Source of the DNA: DGNJ01 sp002388905
GTDB lineage: Bacteria; Pseudomonadota; Gammaproteobacteria; Pseudomonadales; Porticoccaceae
Assembly (NCBI GenBank): GCA_036843405.1
Contig: DAITSJ010000007.1
Coordinates: forward strand, 70,401-134,400
Direction of reading: 5' to 3'
Length of the DNA stretch: 64,000 bases
Positions 25,364 through 34,564 of the stretch are shown one piece after another (within the stretch, counting starts at the first letter, position 1; each line of letters begins with the position of its first letter). Below the pieces are notes generated by a model. It was not told the origin of the DNA, made no database searches, and saw nothing but the letters and a program-made list of their open reading frames with translations. Both the position numbers and the translations under genes were made by a program.

Positions 25364-26911
25364 TCAACTGACAGGCGGTTGTTCGCCGCGCGGAAACGCC
25401 TGTAAAAATGCATCGGCGGCGGTGTACAGCGCCGCCTCGTTCCGGGGTCGGGTAACCAGTTGAAGGCCCACGGGCAAGCCGTCGATAAACCCGCACGGAA
25501 TCGACAACGCGGGCCACCCCAGCCAGTTGAACATGTGGGTATACACCGTATAGGTTGGAGCGAAAGTGTTATGGGGGTATTGATCGCCGTTTTTGTTCCA
25601 GGCCGCGTCCCATTCCTCCACGGTATAGGCCAGCTGGCCGGCACAGGGGCTGAGCAGCACATCGTAGCTTTCGAACAACTTATTAAAGCGTTGCCAGTTG
25701 CGGTGTCGTGTCTCGCTGGCCTGCTTAAGAGCCTGGGGGGAGGGTGTGGAGCCGTCGGTGGCCACTGCGTCATAGGCGTTATTCATCATGATAAAGGGAA
25801 TAAAGAAATCCTCCCAGACCTCATCGGTGATCTCGACGCTTGCCCCCAGTTTATTGAATCCCTGTGCCGCCTTGCGGGTAACGGCCTCGATGTCCGCGGT
25901 CTGGTCGGTGGCGTACATGCTGCCGAATCCGAAGTTGTCGGTCCAGGCGAATCGCATGTCCCTGACCCCCTTGCCGAGGGCGCCGACATAGTCGGGCGCG
26001 GGTTGTTCCAGGGCGATGAAATCCCGGCCGTCAGGACCGGCGATGGCCTGCATGACGATCGCTGCGTCCCGGACATTGCGGGTCATGGGGCCGGTGGTGA
26101 TCATCAACATTATTTTGGGGTCATCGTAATGGGCGTAGGGAATTCTGCCCATGGCGGTGTGCACACCCACGATACCGGAAATTGCCGCGGGTAAACGCGT
26201 CGAACCACCGCCGTCGGAACCCAGTGCGATGGGTACCATGGCCGCGGCCACCGCGGCGGCGCTGCCGGCGCTGGAGGAGCCCGGCACCCGGTCGGGGGCC
26301 CAGGGGTTGCGCGGATGGACGCTGAGGTCGGCGTCCCTGCCTCCGGTCATGGGCGTGTTGCCCATGCCGGGTAATTTGGTCGTGCCGAAAATGATGGCGC
26401 CGGCCTTGCGCAACCTTTCCACGGCAATATCGTCACTGGTAGCGGTGACCGTTGTGCCGGGACCGTTGATCACTGGCAGGCCCTTAACTGAGGTATGTTC
26501 CTTGACGGCGATGGGGATGCCGTGCAGCGGTCCCAGGGGCTTGCCGCTGCGTTGCCTTTCGTCGGCGGCTCGGGCCTGTTGTCGGGCGCCTTCGGCATCC
26601 AGGGTCCTGAAGGCATGGAGGATGGGATCGAGCGTTTCGATACGCTGTAGAAAATGCGCCGTAACTTCCTCGGCAGTGACAGCTTGTCTGGCAATCAATC
26701 GGGTAATCTGCCAGGCGGGAAGCCAGGTGATATCGACGGCGGATTCGGCCATTGTCGACTGGCCGAGTATCGGGCCGGCGGCAGTGAGCGCCGAGGCGGT
26801 GACCAGGCCTCCGGCGAGCCCCTTGATTACCGAGCGCCTGTCCATGTCGTCGCAGTCGGCAATGGGACCGGCAGCGATCGTTTCTTTGTCCGTAGAGGAT
26901 TTTTTCCTCAT
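25364..26911 (-). CDS. Amidase-signature family hydrolase with Tat signal
   Basis: This 515-residue protein has the Ser-cisSer-Lys amidase signature: Lys in 'PIAVKEHTS', then 'PGSSSAGSAAAVAAAMVPIALGSDGGGSTRLPAA'-type core segments. The N-terminus carries a twin-arginine export motif (DRRSVIK, Arg25-Arg26) followed by a hydrophobic stretch, so it is probably secreted folded. The start at 26911 has a GAGGA ribosome-binding site. Family members hydrolyse amides and sometimes esters. It is the first gene of the minus-strand group that continues with an SDR and two tannase-like esterases, and it is divergent from a TonB receptor. Confidence 0.9.
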   Translation of the reverse strand: MRKKSSTDKETIAAGPIADCDDMDRRSVIKGLAGGLVTASALTAAGPILGQSTMAESAVDITWLPAWQITRLIARQAVTAEEVTAHFLQRIETLDPILHAFRTLDAEGARQQARAADERQRSGKPLGPLHGIPIAVKEHTSVKGLPVINGPGTTVTATSDDIAVERLRKAGAIIFGTTKLPGMGNTPMTGGRDADLSVHPRNPWAPDRVPGSSSAGSAAAVAAAMVPIALGSDGGGSTRLPAAISGIVGVHTAMGRIPYAHYDDPKIMLMITTGPMTRNVRDAAIVMQAIAGPDGRDFIALEQPAPDYVGALGKGVRDMRFAWTDNFGFGSMYATDQTADIEAVTRKAAQGFNKLGASVEITDEVWEDFFIPFIMMNNAYDAVATDGSTPSPQALKQASETRHRNWQRFNKLFESYDVLLSPCAGQLAYTVEEWDAAWNKNGDQYPHNTFAPTYTVYTHMFNWLGWPALSIPCGFIDGLPVGLQLVTRPRNEAALYTAADAFLQAFPRGEQPPVS

Positions 26912-27162
26912 TCTTTGTTCCTCGAATTATTATTGTCCGGTGCCGGCCCTGGCAGCATTGGCGCGCCTGGTGAGTCGGCTCCGTCGGGCAGCCAGGACAC
27001 CCGATTCGTTCGAATGTAACCGAGGTCGTCGGGAAATTCAATAAATTTACGCAATAGACAAAAAAGTAGATCTTCCCCTGGCGAAGAGGCCCGCATGGAG
27101 GTTGCCGGATCACCTCCGGATGCTTTCGTAAACGTGCCCATAAAGCGTCATTCATTTATGGC

Positions 27163-27191
27163 TTGACAGCCGAAAAATATGCACGTATAAA
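27163..27191 (+). promoter_or_regulatory. Sigma-70 type promoter of the first TonB receptor
   Basis: A perfect -35 TTGACA (27163-27168) is followed after 17 bases by TATAAA (27186-27191). Transcription would start near 27198, leaving a leader of about 140 bases. Confidence 0.7.
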
Positions 27192-27210
27192 ACTAGACAT
27201 AAACGTAAAT

Positions 27211-27248
27211 AATCAGGCGGGGAAGGGTCTCGCCACTGATTGTTTTTT
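27211..27248 (+). promoter_or_regulatory. Possible attenuator hairpin in the TonB receptor leader
   Basis: AATCA-GGCG pairs with CGCC-AC-TGATT (two-base bulge) and is followed by G and six T. It lies between the promoter at 27163 and the coding start at 27336, so it resembles an intrinsic terminator inside the leader. No known riboswitch consensus was recognised. Confidence 0.45.
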
Positions 27249-27335
27249 CGGCCGTTCCCAGGGGCGGGAAGACAATCAATCCGTAAGCCGGCGGCAAGCC
27301 GGTTTTCATAATTAACTATAAATCGAGGGTTGGGC

Positions 27336-29855
27336 ATGACATTGAAAAAGCATTATCTACGTTCCTTTTCTATCCTGGGCATCGCCTCCATGGCGGCGAC
27401 GGTCGCACCCTTGGCTTCAGGCCAGGGTGGTTCCTCCGCGGATGTTCTTCAGGAAATTGTGGTCACGGCCAGGAAGCGGGCAGAAAGCCTGCAGGAAGTG
27501 CCGGTGGCGGTTACCGCGCTGAGCGGCGAAGATCTGCGCTTGAAGGGCGTGACTCGCCCGGACGACCTGAAATACCATACGCCCGGCCTGGAGATTCGCA
27601 ATCAGAGCATTCAGCGCAACAGCATCACCTACTTTATTCGCGGCCAGGGACAGACGTTCGGGTCCAGTCCGAGCGTGGTGACTTATTTTGCCGAGGCACC
27701 CCTGGGTAATACCGTGCGGGTCAGTATCGGCAACAACTCCCAGCTTTTCGACCTGGAGTCCGTCCAGGTGCTGAAGGGGCCCCAGGGGACTTTATTCGGT
27801 CGCAGCAGCACCGGTGGCGCTGTCCTTTTCGAACCGCGTAAGCCTTCCGGTGAGTTCGGCGGTTACATCGAGCAGACCATCGGTTCTTATGACTGGCGGG
27901 AAACCCGGGCCGCGGTCGATATTCCCTTAATCGAGGGCGTGCTCAATGCCCGGCTGGCGGGCAGTGTGGTGCGTCGGGACGGCTTTACCAAGACCATCAA
28001 CACCGGCCAGCACCTGGATGACCGGAATAGGGATAATTTTCGGCTGGGGCTGACTTTCACGCCGACGGAGTGGCTGGATAGCTACCTGATGTACGCCCGC
28101 AACGAAGTGGATGAGAACAATAGCGGAACCGTGCTTTTCAACTTTCTTGAGGGCTTCCCTATTTACAATACCACGCCCGGCGTTGGTCTGGGCTGGTTCG
28201 CAATCCAGGGGCTTTGCGGGGCTATCAACCCAGGCAATCCCGCCGGTGCACAGAGCTGTGCCGGCCAGCGAATCGGGCTGATGAATCAGCTTCGTGAAGG
28301 CCTGATTGCAGAGGAGCAGCGGGTAAAAAGCGGCGGCGACGACGCAAAACGCAAAAACGTGGCCGGTGCTCCCCTGATATTCAAGGGCAAGACGGATCAA
28401 CTGCTCAATATCACCTCCTTCAATCTCGGCGAAGTGGGCTTTCTGGGCGACGTGACCGTCAAGAATATCTTCAGTACCGTGCGCAACCTGGGTGTCCGCA
28501 CCAAGTACGACGGGGGCAATCCACTGCCCAACGGCCTGGTGTACAACAATTTCGATTTCCGCAATTTCGAGCCGGTGGGTTCAAGCGCCGCCGACGGCTC
28601 CAACGACTGGCTCGATGACTACAGCGAGGAGTTCCAGATCAGCGGCGATATCGATGGCAAACACTCCTGGATTCTCGGTTATTACCAGGAAGTCCAGAAG
28701 TTTGACCTTAACTACCCGCCGCTGTTCGCCACTTTTGCCAATGTTTTCAGCCCCTCTTTCTCGCCCACCGTTGTGGGGGGGTTCTCGACCAACCAGCGGG
28801 AGGAGCAGATTGGCTATTTCGCACAAACCAGTATCGATCTGTCCGATTGGCTGTTGGACGGCCTGCACCTGACGCTGGGTTATCGTTACACCGAGACGGA
28901 GTCTACCCGGAACACGACTCCCATTGATCAACTGGCCCTTGCCCTGTCGGGTAATCTGGTGCCCGGCCCCGTGGAAGTCTCTCGTCCCACACTCAAGGAC
29001 TCCGCGCCGAGCTGGACCGCCGGGCTCGACTGGCAGATCAATGCGGATGTCCTTGTCTATATCACCCATCGTCGGGGATTTAAGCCCGGTGGTTCCAACG
29101 TGACCGCGGTGCAGGACATTAATGACGCGCCCCCCGGCTTTGTACTCAACTACGATCCCGAGACCGTGGATGATGTGGAATTGGGCATCAAGGCGGACTG
29201 GACTCTGGCCGGACGGCCCGTGCGAACCAATGCCGCCGTTTACCAGATGTGGTACGAGGATATCCAGCGCAGCGAGTCCATTGGTGATCCGTTTGGTGCC
29301 CCTACCACCCAGGTCAACAATATCGCTAAGGCCGAAATCTTTGGCGCCGAACTCACCGCCATGATGATGGTTTCCGACCGGTTGCAGGTTTCCCTGAATT
29401 ATTCCTACATCGATCCGGAGTACACGGAGTGGCCGGGGACCACCACCAGTGTTCTCACCGGCGAGACGCTTTTGCTCGAAGACAGTCCCTATGTGGGCAC
29501 GCCGGAGCACCAGGGGACATTGACGGTGCGTTATACGGTGCCCCTGGCCGATGAGTGGGGCGAGGTTGCCCTGATGGCGGACTATTATCGCCAGAGTTCG
29601 GTATGGCTGAACGATACCGCCCTGGCGGACGGGTTTGGCAAGGAAGACCCCTACGGCAATCTCAACCTGCGCGCTGACTGGTTCGGTGTCATGGGCAGTT
29701 CGTTTGACTTTGCCCTGTTCGTGCGCAATGCCACGGATGAATTGCACGCGGTGGCCTATCCGTCTTTCTACGCTTTCGTGGGTACGGCGGGTGCCGTGTA
29801 CAACGAACCGCGGATGTGGGGCGCCCAGCTCCGTTATCGGTTTGGTAGCGAGTAA
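27336..29855 (+). CDS. TonB-dependent outer-membrane receptor
   Basis: This 839-residue protein has a signal peptide ('LGIASMAATVAPLASGQ' region), a TonB box 'EIVVTARKR' near residue 40, and a plug domain with 'PQGTLFGRSSTGGAV'. A long beta-barrel follows and ends in an aromatic-type strand 'WGAQLRYRFGSE'. The 'ESLQEVPVAVTAL' text is typical of receptors in sphingomonads and marine gammaproteobacteria that import bulky organic molecules. It starts at the ATG with GAGGG upstream. Its position between two esterase groups suggests uptake of their substrate or product (inference). Confidence 0.94.
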   Translation: MTLKKHYLRSFSILGIASMAATVAPLASGQGGSSADVLQEIVVTARKRAESLQEVPVAVTALSGEDLRLKGVTRPDDLKYHTPGLEIRNQSIQRNSITYFIRGQGQTFGSSPSVVTYFAEAPLGNTVRVSIGNNSQLFDLESVQVLKGPQGTLFGRSSTGGAVLFEPRKPSGEFGGYIEQTIGSYDWRETRAAVDIPLIEGVLNARLAGSVVRRDGFTKTINTGQHLDDRNRDNFRLGLTFTPTEWLDSYLMYARNEVDENNSGTVLFNFLEGFPIYNTTPGVGLGWFAIQGLCGAINPGNPAGAQSCAGQRIGLMNQLREGLIAEEQRVKSGGDDAKRKNVAGAPLIFKGKTDQLLNITSFNLGEVGFLGDVTVKNIFSTVRNLGVRTKYDGGNPLPNGLVYNNFDFRNFEPVGSSAADGSNDWLDDYSEEFQISGDIDGKHSWILGYYQEVQKFDLNYPPLFATFANVFSPSFSPTVVGGFSTNQREEQIGYFAQTSIDLSDWLLDGLHLTLGYRYTETESTRNTTPIDQLALALSGNLVPGPVEVSRPTLKDSAPSWTAGLDWQINADVLVYITHRRGFKPGGSNVTAVQDINDAPPGFVLNYDPETVDDVELGIKADWTLAGRPVRTNAAVYQMWYEDIQRSESIGDPFGAPTTQVNNIAKAEIFGAELTAMMMVSDRLQVSLNYSYIDPEYTEWPGTTTSVLTGETLLLEDSPYVGTPEHQGTLTVRYTVPLADEWGEVALMADYYRQSSVWLNDTALADGFGKEDPYGNLNLRADWFGVMGSSFDFALFVRNATDELHAVAYPSFYAFVGTAGAVYNEPRMWGAQLRYRFGSE

Positions 29856-29900
29856 AACCCACCTCCTCGATGACAGTAAGCCGGTAACCTTTCGCCGAAT

Positions 29901-29931
29901 AATCCCCCGGGTGCGTTAGCCCCGGGGGATT
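29901..29931 (+). terminator. Probable terminator after the TonB receptor
   Basis: AATCCCCCGGG (29901-29911) pairs with CCCGGGGGATT (29921-29931), 46 bases after the receptor stop. The T-run comes only later (near 29950), so termination strength is uncertain. Confidence 0.55.
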
Positions 29932-30439
29932 GCTTCGCGGGGATACCGGCTTTTTTCCCCACGATTCAGTCCCCTTGAAGATCGGTCGGTTTGCCAGCGC
30001 GCCTCGCGTGCAGAGGCGTACCGTTCCCTGACGTTGCGAAAAACCGGCCTCGTCGATTGCGCGTCGAGCCTTACCGCCGGAGGGTTGTCCGACTCATCAA
30101 GCCAAAAGACGCAAAGTTATCCGGCGATAATGCTATGGGGAACGGTGGCGATCTCCGGGCCACAGGCAAAATCGGCTGCGGTCGGGGCGTCCGGCTTAGC
30201 CAGGCGATTGAAGACTGTTCACGCCACTGGCTGACGGTTTTTCAATATATCCGGGAGCCCGCCGGGCGGTGCAAGCCAATCGCAACGTGCCCCATAAAAA
30301 GGGATCATCGACGATTAGCCGGAGAGAGGGGGGAGACAGCACTGAAAAGGGTTGTGTTCACGGAAACAATATCAACAACCCAGCCGACGCTGTCGCGGGA
30401 GACGCTAATCTGCTATCACCTGTTCCGGGAAGGATCTGA

Positions 30440-30770
30440 GCCGGAAAGCGACGTATTACTGACCGCCATTTACCTGCTCAAAAGCCAGCTTAAGTGGTCG
30501 TGATATGCCCCGAGTGAAGCCTAGGCTCGACAACGCCGCCGGGAAAAGGATCTCATGGCCTTGGATAGCGGCCTCAAGCCCTTGATTGCCTTTGCCGGGC
30601 GGTTATGCTCCTACCTCCACGGCATCGTCGCCTGCGCCCGCTATCGGTTTAATATCAGGGTCCTCAACGGCATGAATAACCGCAACAAAGTTTTTATACG
30701 GATGGTGGACAGCTAACGGGAACGCGACCACTTTATTCCTAAAGAAGCGGCGTTCCCGGTTAAGCGCGAA
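30440..30770 (+). pseudogene. Degraded ISL3-type transposase C-terminus
   Basis: One frame reads 'AIYLLKSQLKWS', a stop, then 'ALDSGLKPLIAFAGRL', 'SYLHGIVACARYRFNI' and 'VLNGMNNRNKVFIRM', a stop, then 'RERDHFIPKEAAFPVK'. This order and wording match the end of ISL3-family transposases: the A-x-x-SGL-x-PL-x-x-FA segment, then the (E)GINNKIKVIKRM segment, then R-D-x-x-YF-x-x-K-x-(R)AAFP. At least three in-frame stops (30501, 30522, 30714 region) show it is dead. No terminal inverted repeats were found. The rest of the 29932-30793 interval holds no supportable gene. Confidence 0.6.
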
Positions 30771-30793
30771 GAATCCGGAAAATTGCTCTGGGG

Positions 30794-32929
30794 TCAGCTG
30801 ACCACAACCCGCGCCTGCGCCACGTTGGCGACCCGCTGTCGGCTGGCGGAGAGATCGCCGTCCCCGTGAGCATGGACAAGGGCCGATACGAAATAAGTGC
30901 CGGGCTTGTCGAAACGGTGACGGGTGCCAAGAGTCAGTGATCGCTTGCTGCCATCCACTTCCTCGTGAGTGAACGGGAATTCGCCCCTGCCGTCGAAATC
31001 CCACTGGACTCCGACTATGGATCCGGACCCGGCGGGCACGGCGGCCTCCACTTGCAGACTGACACTTTCCCCGGCCCTGATGTCGGCCCGCTTTTCACCG
31101 TTGGCGGTCACCTTGACCACCGGCTGAATACCGCCCCGCTCCTCTGCGGTATCGGGCAGTATTATCCGGCCATCGGCATAGGAATAGCGGGTACCCAGAG
31201 GAGCAACATCGTTCTCCACCCAGTCCACCAGATCGGCCAGGGATTGCTCGTAGATACCGGTAAAATCCACGAGCCGGGTGTTGCTGGCGCGGTTCGGTTC
31301 CGGCGGCACGATGCTGGGAGGACCGTGCTCGGCATTCTCGGTCCAGCGGATGCAAAATTTCTTCGCCGCTGCCGCCTCACCCTGGACTCGTTCCACGGCA
31401 CCGGCGTAAAGCAAACCGTTGACGGGCCAGACGGAGGAGTCGTGGGTATGATGGATCCATAGGAGCTTGCCATCGTACTGTGCGGAATAACAGTTGCCCA
31501 TTAGCGGCGACATTGCCGGCACCGGGTGTTGGGGGTAGAGAGGCTGTCCATCCAGCCGCAGGGATTCGAATTGCAGTTCGTCGATCACGTGGTGCCTGGC
31601 GTAATAGCAGAATGCCAGGAAGGCGCGGTTGTCCACGCGCACCTCGTCCCCGGGTTCGACATCGGTAAAGCGCAACAGGTTGGCATCCCCATGGCCATCG
31701 CCGGCAAACACATCGCCGGCGAGGCCGGTTGTATAAAGCTGCCTGCCGGCCGCTTTACCGGTGAGTATCCTGAGACCGGCGCCGAGGCGATAACCGGCAC
31801 CCACCCCCTCCAGTTCCACTGCGTAGGGCATGTCATAGACGGGCCCGGCACTGCCGATCATGGCGGCGAAAATGCGCATGGTCTGGTACTCGGGACCGGC
31901 AAATTCCGGGGATTCATTGAGATCCCTGGCAGTGAGAATGCGCTTGACGGTGGCGGTGGTGTCGAGCAGGTCGGCTTCCACCACCTTGGGCATATCGTGG
32001 CCCACATAGCCGGGTTGGGTCCAGAAGTCGGTAAAATAGTCCGGATCCTCTTCCTGCAGCGAGTCGGCGATAGACGTCCACAGCCAGATCTGCCCCATGG
32101 GCTCCAGGATCATGCTCTCGTTGCCCCGGGGAAAGCCCAGCCGATAGAGTCGGGCCAGTTCCTCTCGCTCGTGGGTGTCGAGCCCGGCGAAAGGGTTCCC
32201 GCTGCCACCGGGGGCCATGGCATCGGCGACCCGGATCAGTTTTTCCCTTCCCAGTACCCGCTGGACGTTGAACATCTGGCCGAACCCAATGGGCCCCCCG
32301 CTGCAAACCCGTCGGTTGTTGCCGGGCTCGGCAACCTCGCCGCCGCTGGTGGAGGGCATGCAGCCGTCGTAGACATCGGGGGCATTTTCCAGGCACATGG
32401 GCGAGCGTCGGCCGCCGCCACTGCCGCCGTAGACATAGGCGTGATGAGGGGCTTGGCCATAGATCTGGGCGGCGATATACCGGGAAAAACGCGCCGATTC
32501 GGCACTGGCGCGCCAGCCGTAGAGGCCGGGATCTTCGCCGGCGCGGGGGTCGACATCGTCCCCGATGTGCCCCTGGTTGGATTCAACCATGTACCCTCCC
32601 AGTCGCTCGCTGAGGGCAATGCGTTGGAACATTTCCCCGAGCATGCCGCCGCCAAAGGCGACTTCATGACCGCCGTGACCGCCTTCGATGGGTTGGAACA
32701 ACCGGCCCCGATAGGCGCTGACTCTGGGAAAATAAAAAGCAAAGCGGGTGTCGGTGTTTTCGAAACCGCCGTGGACGAAACGATGGGGCGATGGTCGCTC
32801 CCGATACTCGTCCTGGTCGATCCAGGGCTTGCCGAAATAGCGGTCGGTGACTTCATAGCCCTCCGCACTAATGTCCGCAGGACCGAAATCAGCACTGGTA
32901 TTTTCGTTTTTAGGGTCTTCGAAGCTCAT
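30794..32929 (-). CDS. Tannase-like alpha/beta hydrolase with C-terminal PKD-like domain
   Basis: The ATG at 32929 overlaps the stop of the upstream tannase gene (ATGA), giving a protein of 711 residues. The nucleophile elbow is 'VYGGSGGGRRSPMCLENAPDVYDG', similar to tannase-family proteins. 'HHTHDSSVWPVNG' and 'TENAEHGPP' are candidates for the Asp and His. The last 100 residues look like a PKD/Ig-like beta domain ('VGVQWDFDGRGEF' ... 'HRFDKPGTYFVSALVHAHG'). No signal peptide is evident, unlike the other esterases here. The substrate is unknown; translational coupling to the exported tannase points to a shared pathway. Confidence 0.75.
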   Translation of the reverse strand: MSFEDPKNENTSADFGPADISAEGYEVTDRYFGKPWIDQDEYRERPSPHRFVHGGFENTDTRFAFYFPRVSAYRGRLFQPIEGGHGGHEVAFGGGMLGEMFQRIALSERLGGYMVESNQGHIGDDVDPRAGEDPGLYGWRASAESARFSRYIAAQIYGQAPHHAYVYGGSGGGRRSPMCLENAPDVYDGCMPSTSGGEVAEPGNNRRVCSGGPIGFGQMFNVQRVLGREKLIRVADAMAPGGSGNPFAGLDTHEREELARLYRLGFPRGNESMILEPMGQIWLWTSIADSLQEEDPDYFTDFWTQPGYVGHDMPKVVEADLLDTTATVKRILTARDLNESPEFAGPEYQTMRIFAAMIGSAGPVYDMPYAVELEGVGAGYRLGAGLRILTGKAAGRQLYTTGLAGDVFAGDGHGDANLLRFTDVEPGDEVRVDNRAFLAFCYYARHHVIDELQFESLRLDGQPLYPQHPVPAMSPLMGNCYSAQYDGKLLWIHHTHDSSVWPVNGLLYAGAVERVQGEAAAAKKFCIRWTENAEHGPPSIVPPEPNRASNTRLVDFTGIYEQSLADLVDWVENDVAPLGTRYSYADGRIILPDTAEERGGIQPVVKVTANGEKRADIRAGESVSLQVEAAVPAGSGSIVGVQWDFDGRGEFPFTHEEVDGSKRSLTLGTRHRFDKPGTYFVSALVHAHGDGDLSASRQRVANVAQARVVVS

Positions 32930-34512
32930 TGATTTTCTCCTGACGCGGAGCGGCAAGCCCAGTTGTTGGCGTCAAAGGCCGGGTTGCCCCGCAGCAGTGC
33001 CATGGGATCGCCCTTGTCCAGTTTTTTGGGGATGTATTCCGCCACCTGCGGGTAGGGACAGATCAGGAACTGGCGCACCTGGGCGCCGGGTTCGACAGTT
33101 CGATTGGCAACAATGGCGCGGGGAGCGATATCCTTTTCCACCCAGTCGATCATTTTATCGAGGGTGCGGTCGCGCATGTCCGAAGGCCCGGTGCCGCCCC
33201 GGCAATGCAGTACCCCGGGCACCGCGAACATGCGGGCGAAGGCATTCACGCGGTCCTCGCCCGGCAGGGTTTCCTTCAGTTCCTCGTAATAACGGATCAT
33301 GTCCTCGTAGACGATGCCGTGGTCGCTCATGCCATGCCAGAAAATAACCTTGCCCCCGGCTTTTTCGACGCCGGAGAGGTCGGCGTCGGTCTGGCCCATG
33401 CCGGCTTCCCGGTCGGCGGCAAGATAGGCATCGATATGATCCTGGTTATTGAAATCGAACTCCTCGACAAAGTTGTAATCATTGCCGAAGTATCCCCGCA
33501 TAAAGGAATGGGCGATCACGTAGCCGCCGGGGGTTGCGCCCATTTCTGTCTCACTCCAGTTGGCCGGGGGTGTGTGGCCGGTGAAAAAGCCGATCCAGCC
33601 GGTGGTATTGGTCCAGGGTGCGCCGGGATAGGCCTGGCCTGCCGGCCCTCGGGGACCGCGATTGATCAGCTCCAGAGTTTCGATCTGGGCGCCGGTGAGG
33701 CAGCCCTCCTTCTGCGATCCCTGGCACTGGAGAATGGCCGGGTCAAAGTCGCAGGTTCGGGAGTTGGTTACCACGCCTTCGATGGCACCGCAGACTTCGT
33801 TAACAGTCTGCTCCACAAGCATAATCTCTGCGGGGGAGACCCAGCCGTCGGGGTTTTTCATCATGTGTTGGGTGGCGCTGGCGAAAGCGAGGATATTGGC
33901 GGCATTGATGCCGGGGGCCTCGACAATGAAACCGTCGTAATCCTCCGGGTAGTTGCGGGCGGCGGCAATGGCGCGCTGACCGCCGCCGGAGCAACCCTGG
34001 ACATAGCGGTACATGCTGTCGGCGTCGTACCACGCTTTGGTTATGGTCTGGGCCGCGACGGCCGAAACGTGCATGGAACGTTTGCTCAGGTCCAGGGCAA
34101 CCGCCGGATCGTCGAGCTTGCTCCAGTCGAGGATGCTGGTACTGCGATGGCCGCCGTCGGTGGTGGCCACGGCGAACCCATCTACCAGGAGCTGGGCCGG
34201 CGGTGTTTGCAATAAGCCCGCCGAACCGCCCACCGAATTGAAGAAGAAGCGACCGTTCCAGCCGGTTTCCGGCAGGGCGAGCAAAAAGCCCACCTGGTTG
34301 GGGCCCGGGTCGCGGGTGGTAACGGCGCCCTCGATGCGACAATAGTTCACCGGGTGGGTGACGATGTCGGCGGAGACGATACGGGTGTCTTCCGCGATAA
34401 CGGTGCTGAGACTGTTCACCGAGCAATCCAGCGCCGCCATGGCCGCACCGGCATTCAGTAGACCGACGGCAACGCCGGCGCGGATGATTTTTCTTACACT
34501 TATTACTGCCAT
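32926..34512 (-). CDS. Tannase/feruloyl esterase family protein (exported)
   Basis: This 528-residue protein has a signal peptide ending near 'NAGAAMA' (about residue 26). The triad is Ser in 'QGCSGGGQRA' near residue 173, Asp in 'HGMSDHGI' near 396, and His in 'GVLHCRGGTGP' near 434, with the family CS/HC cysteine pair. Unlike the two paralogues at 21004 and 22748, it has no cysteine pair after the Asp and is closer to the ordinary family pattern. It lies between a type-B carboxylesterase and a PKD-tailed hydrolase, all on the minus strand with short gaps or overlap, forming an esterase operon. Confidence 0.92.
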   Translation of the reverse strand: MAVISVRKIIRAGVAVGLLNAGAAMAALDCSVNSLSTVIAEDTRIVSADIVTHPVNYCRIEGAVTTRDPGPNQVGFLLALPETGWNGRFFFNSVGGSAGLLQTPPAQLLVDGFAVATTDGGHRSTSILDWSKLDDPAVALDLSKRSMHVSAVAAQTITKAWYDADSMYRYVQGCSGGGQRAIAAARNYPEDYDGFIVEAPGINAANILAFASATQHMMKNPDGWVSPAEIMLVEQTVNEVCGAIEGVVTNSRTCDFDPAILQCQGSQKEGCLTGAQIETLELINRGPRGPAGQAYPGAPWTNTTGWIGFFTGHTPPANWSETEMGATPGGYVIAHSFMRGYFGNDYNFVEEFDFNNQDHIDAYLAADREAGMGQTDADLSGVEKAGGKVIFWHGMSDHGIVYEDMIRYYEELKETLPGEDRVNAFARMFAVPGVLHCRGGTGPSDMRDRTLDKMIDWVEKDIAPRAIVANRTVEPGAQVRQFLICPYPQVAEYIPKKLDKGDPMALLRGNPAFDANNWACRSASGENQ

Positions 34513-34564
34513 TGTTGGCTGCCTCGTTATTTTTGGGAGTGGCTATCGATGTCTGGTCTCAGGC

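Noticed and set aside
25366..25384. An AACTGAC half-site with a weak second arm
   Set aside because: It overlaps the end of the amidase coding sequence, the second arm matches poorly, and no gene starts nearby.
29991..30503. A 170-residue open frame on the plus strand
   Set aside because: Only its last residues fit the transposase remnant. The rest has no recognisable domain and unusual composition, so it is treated as chance.
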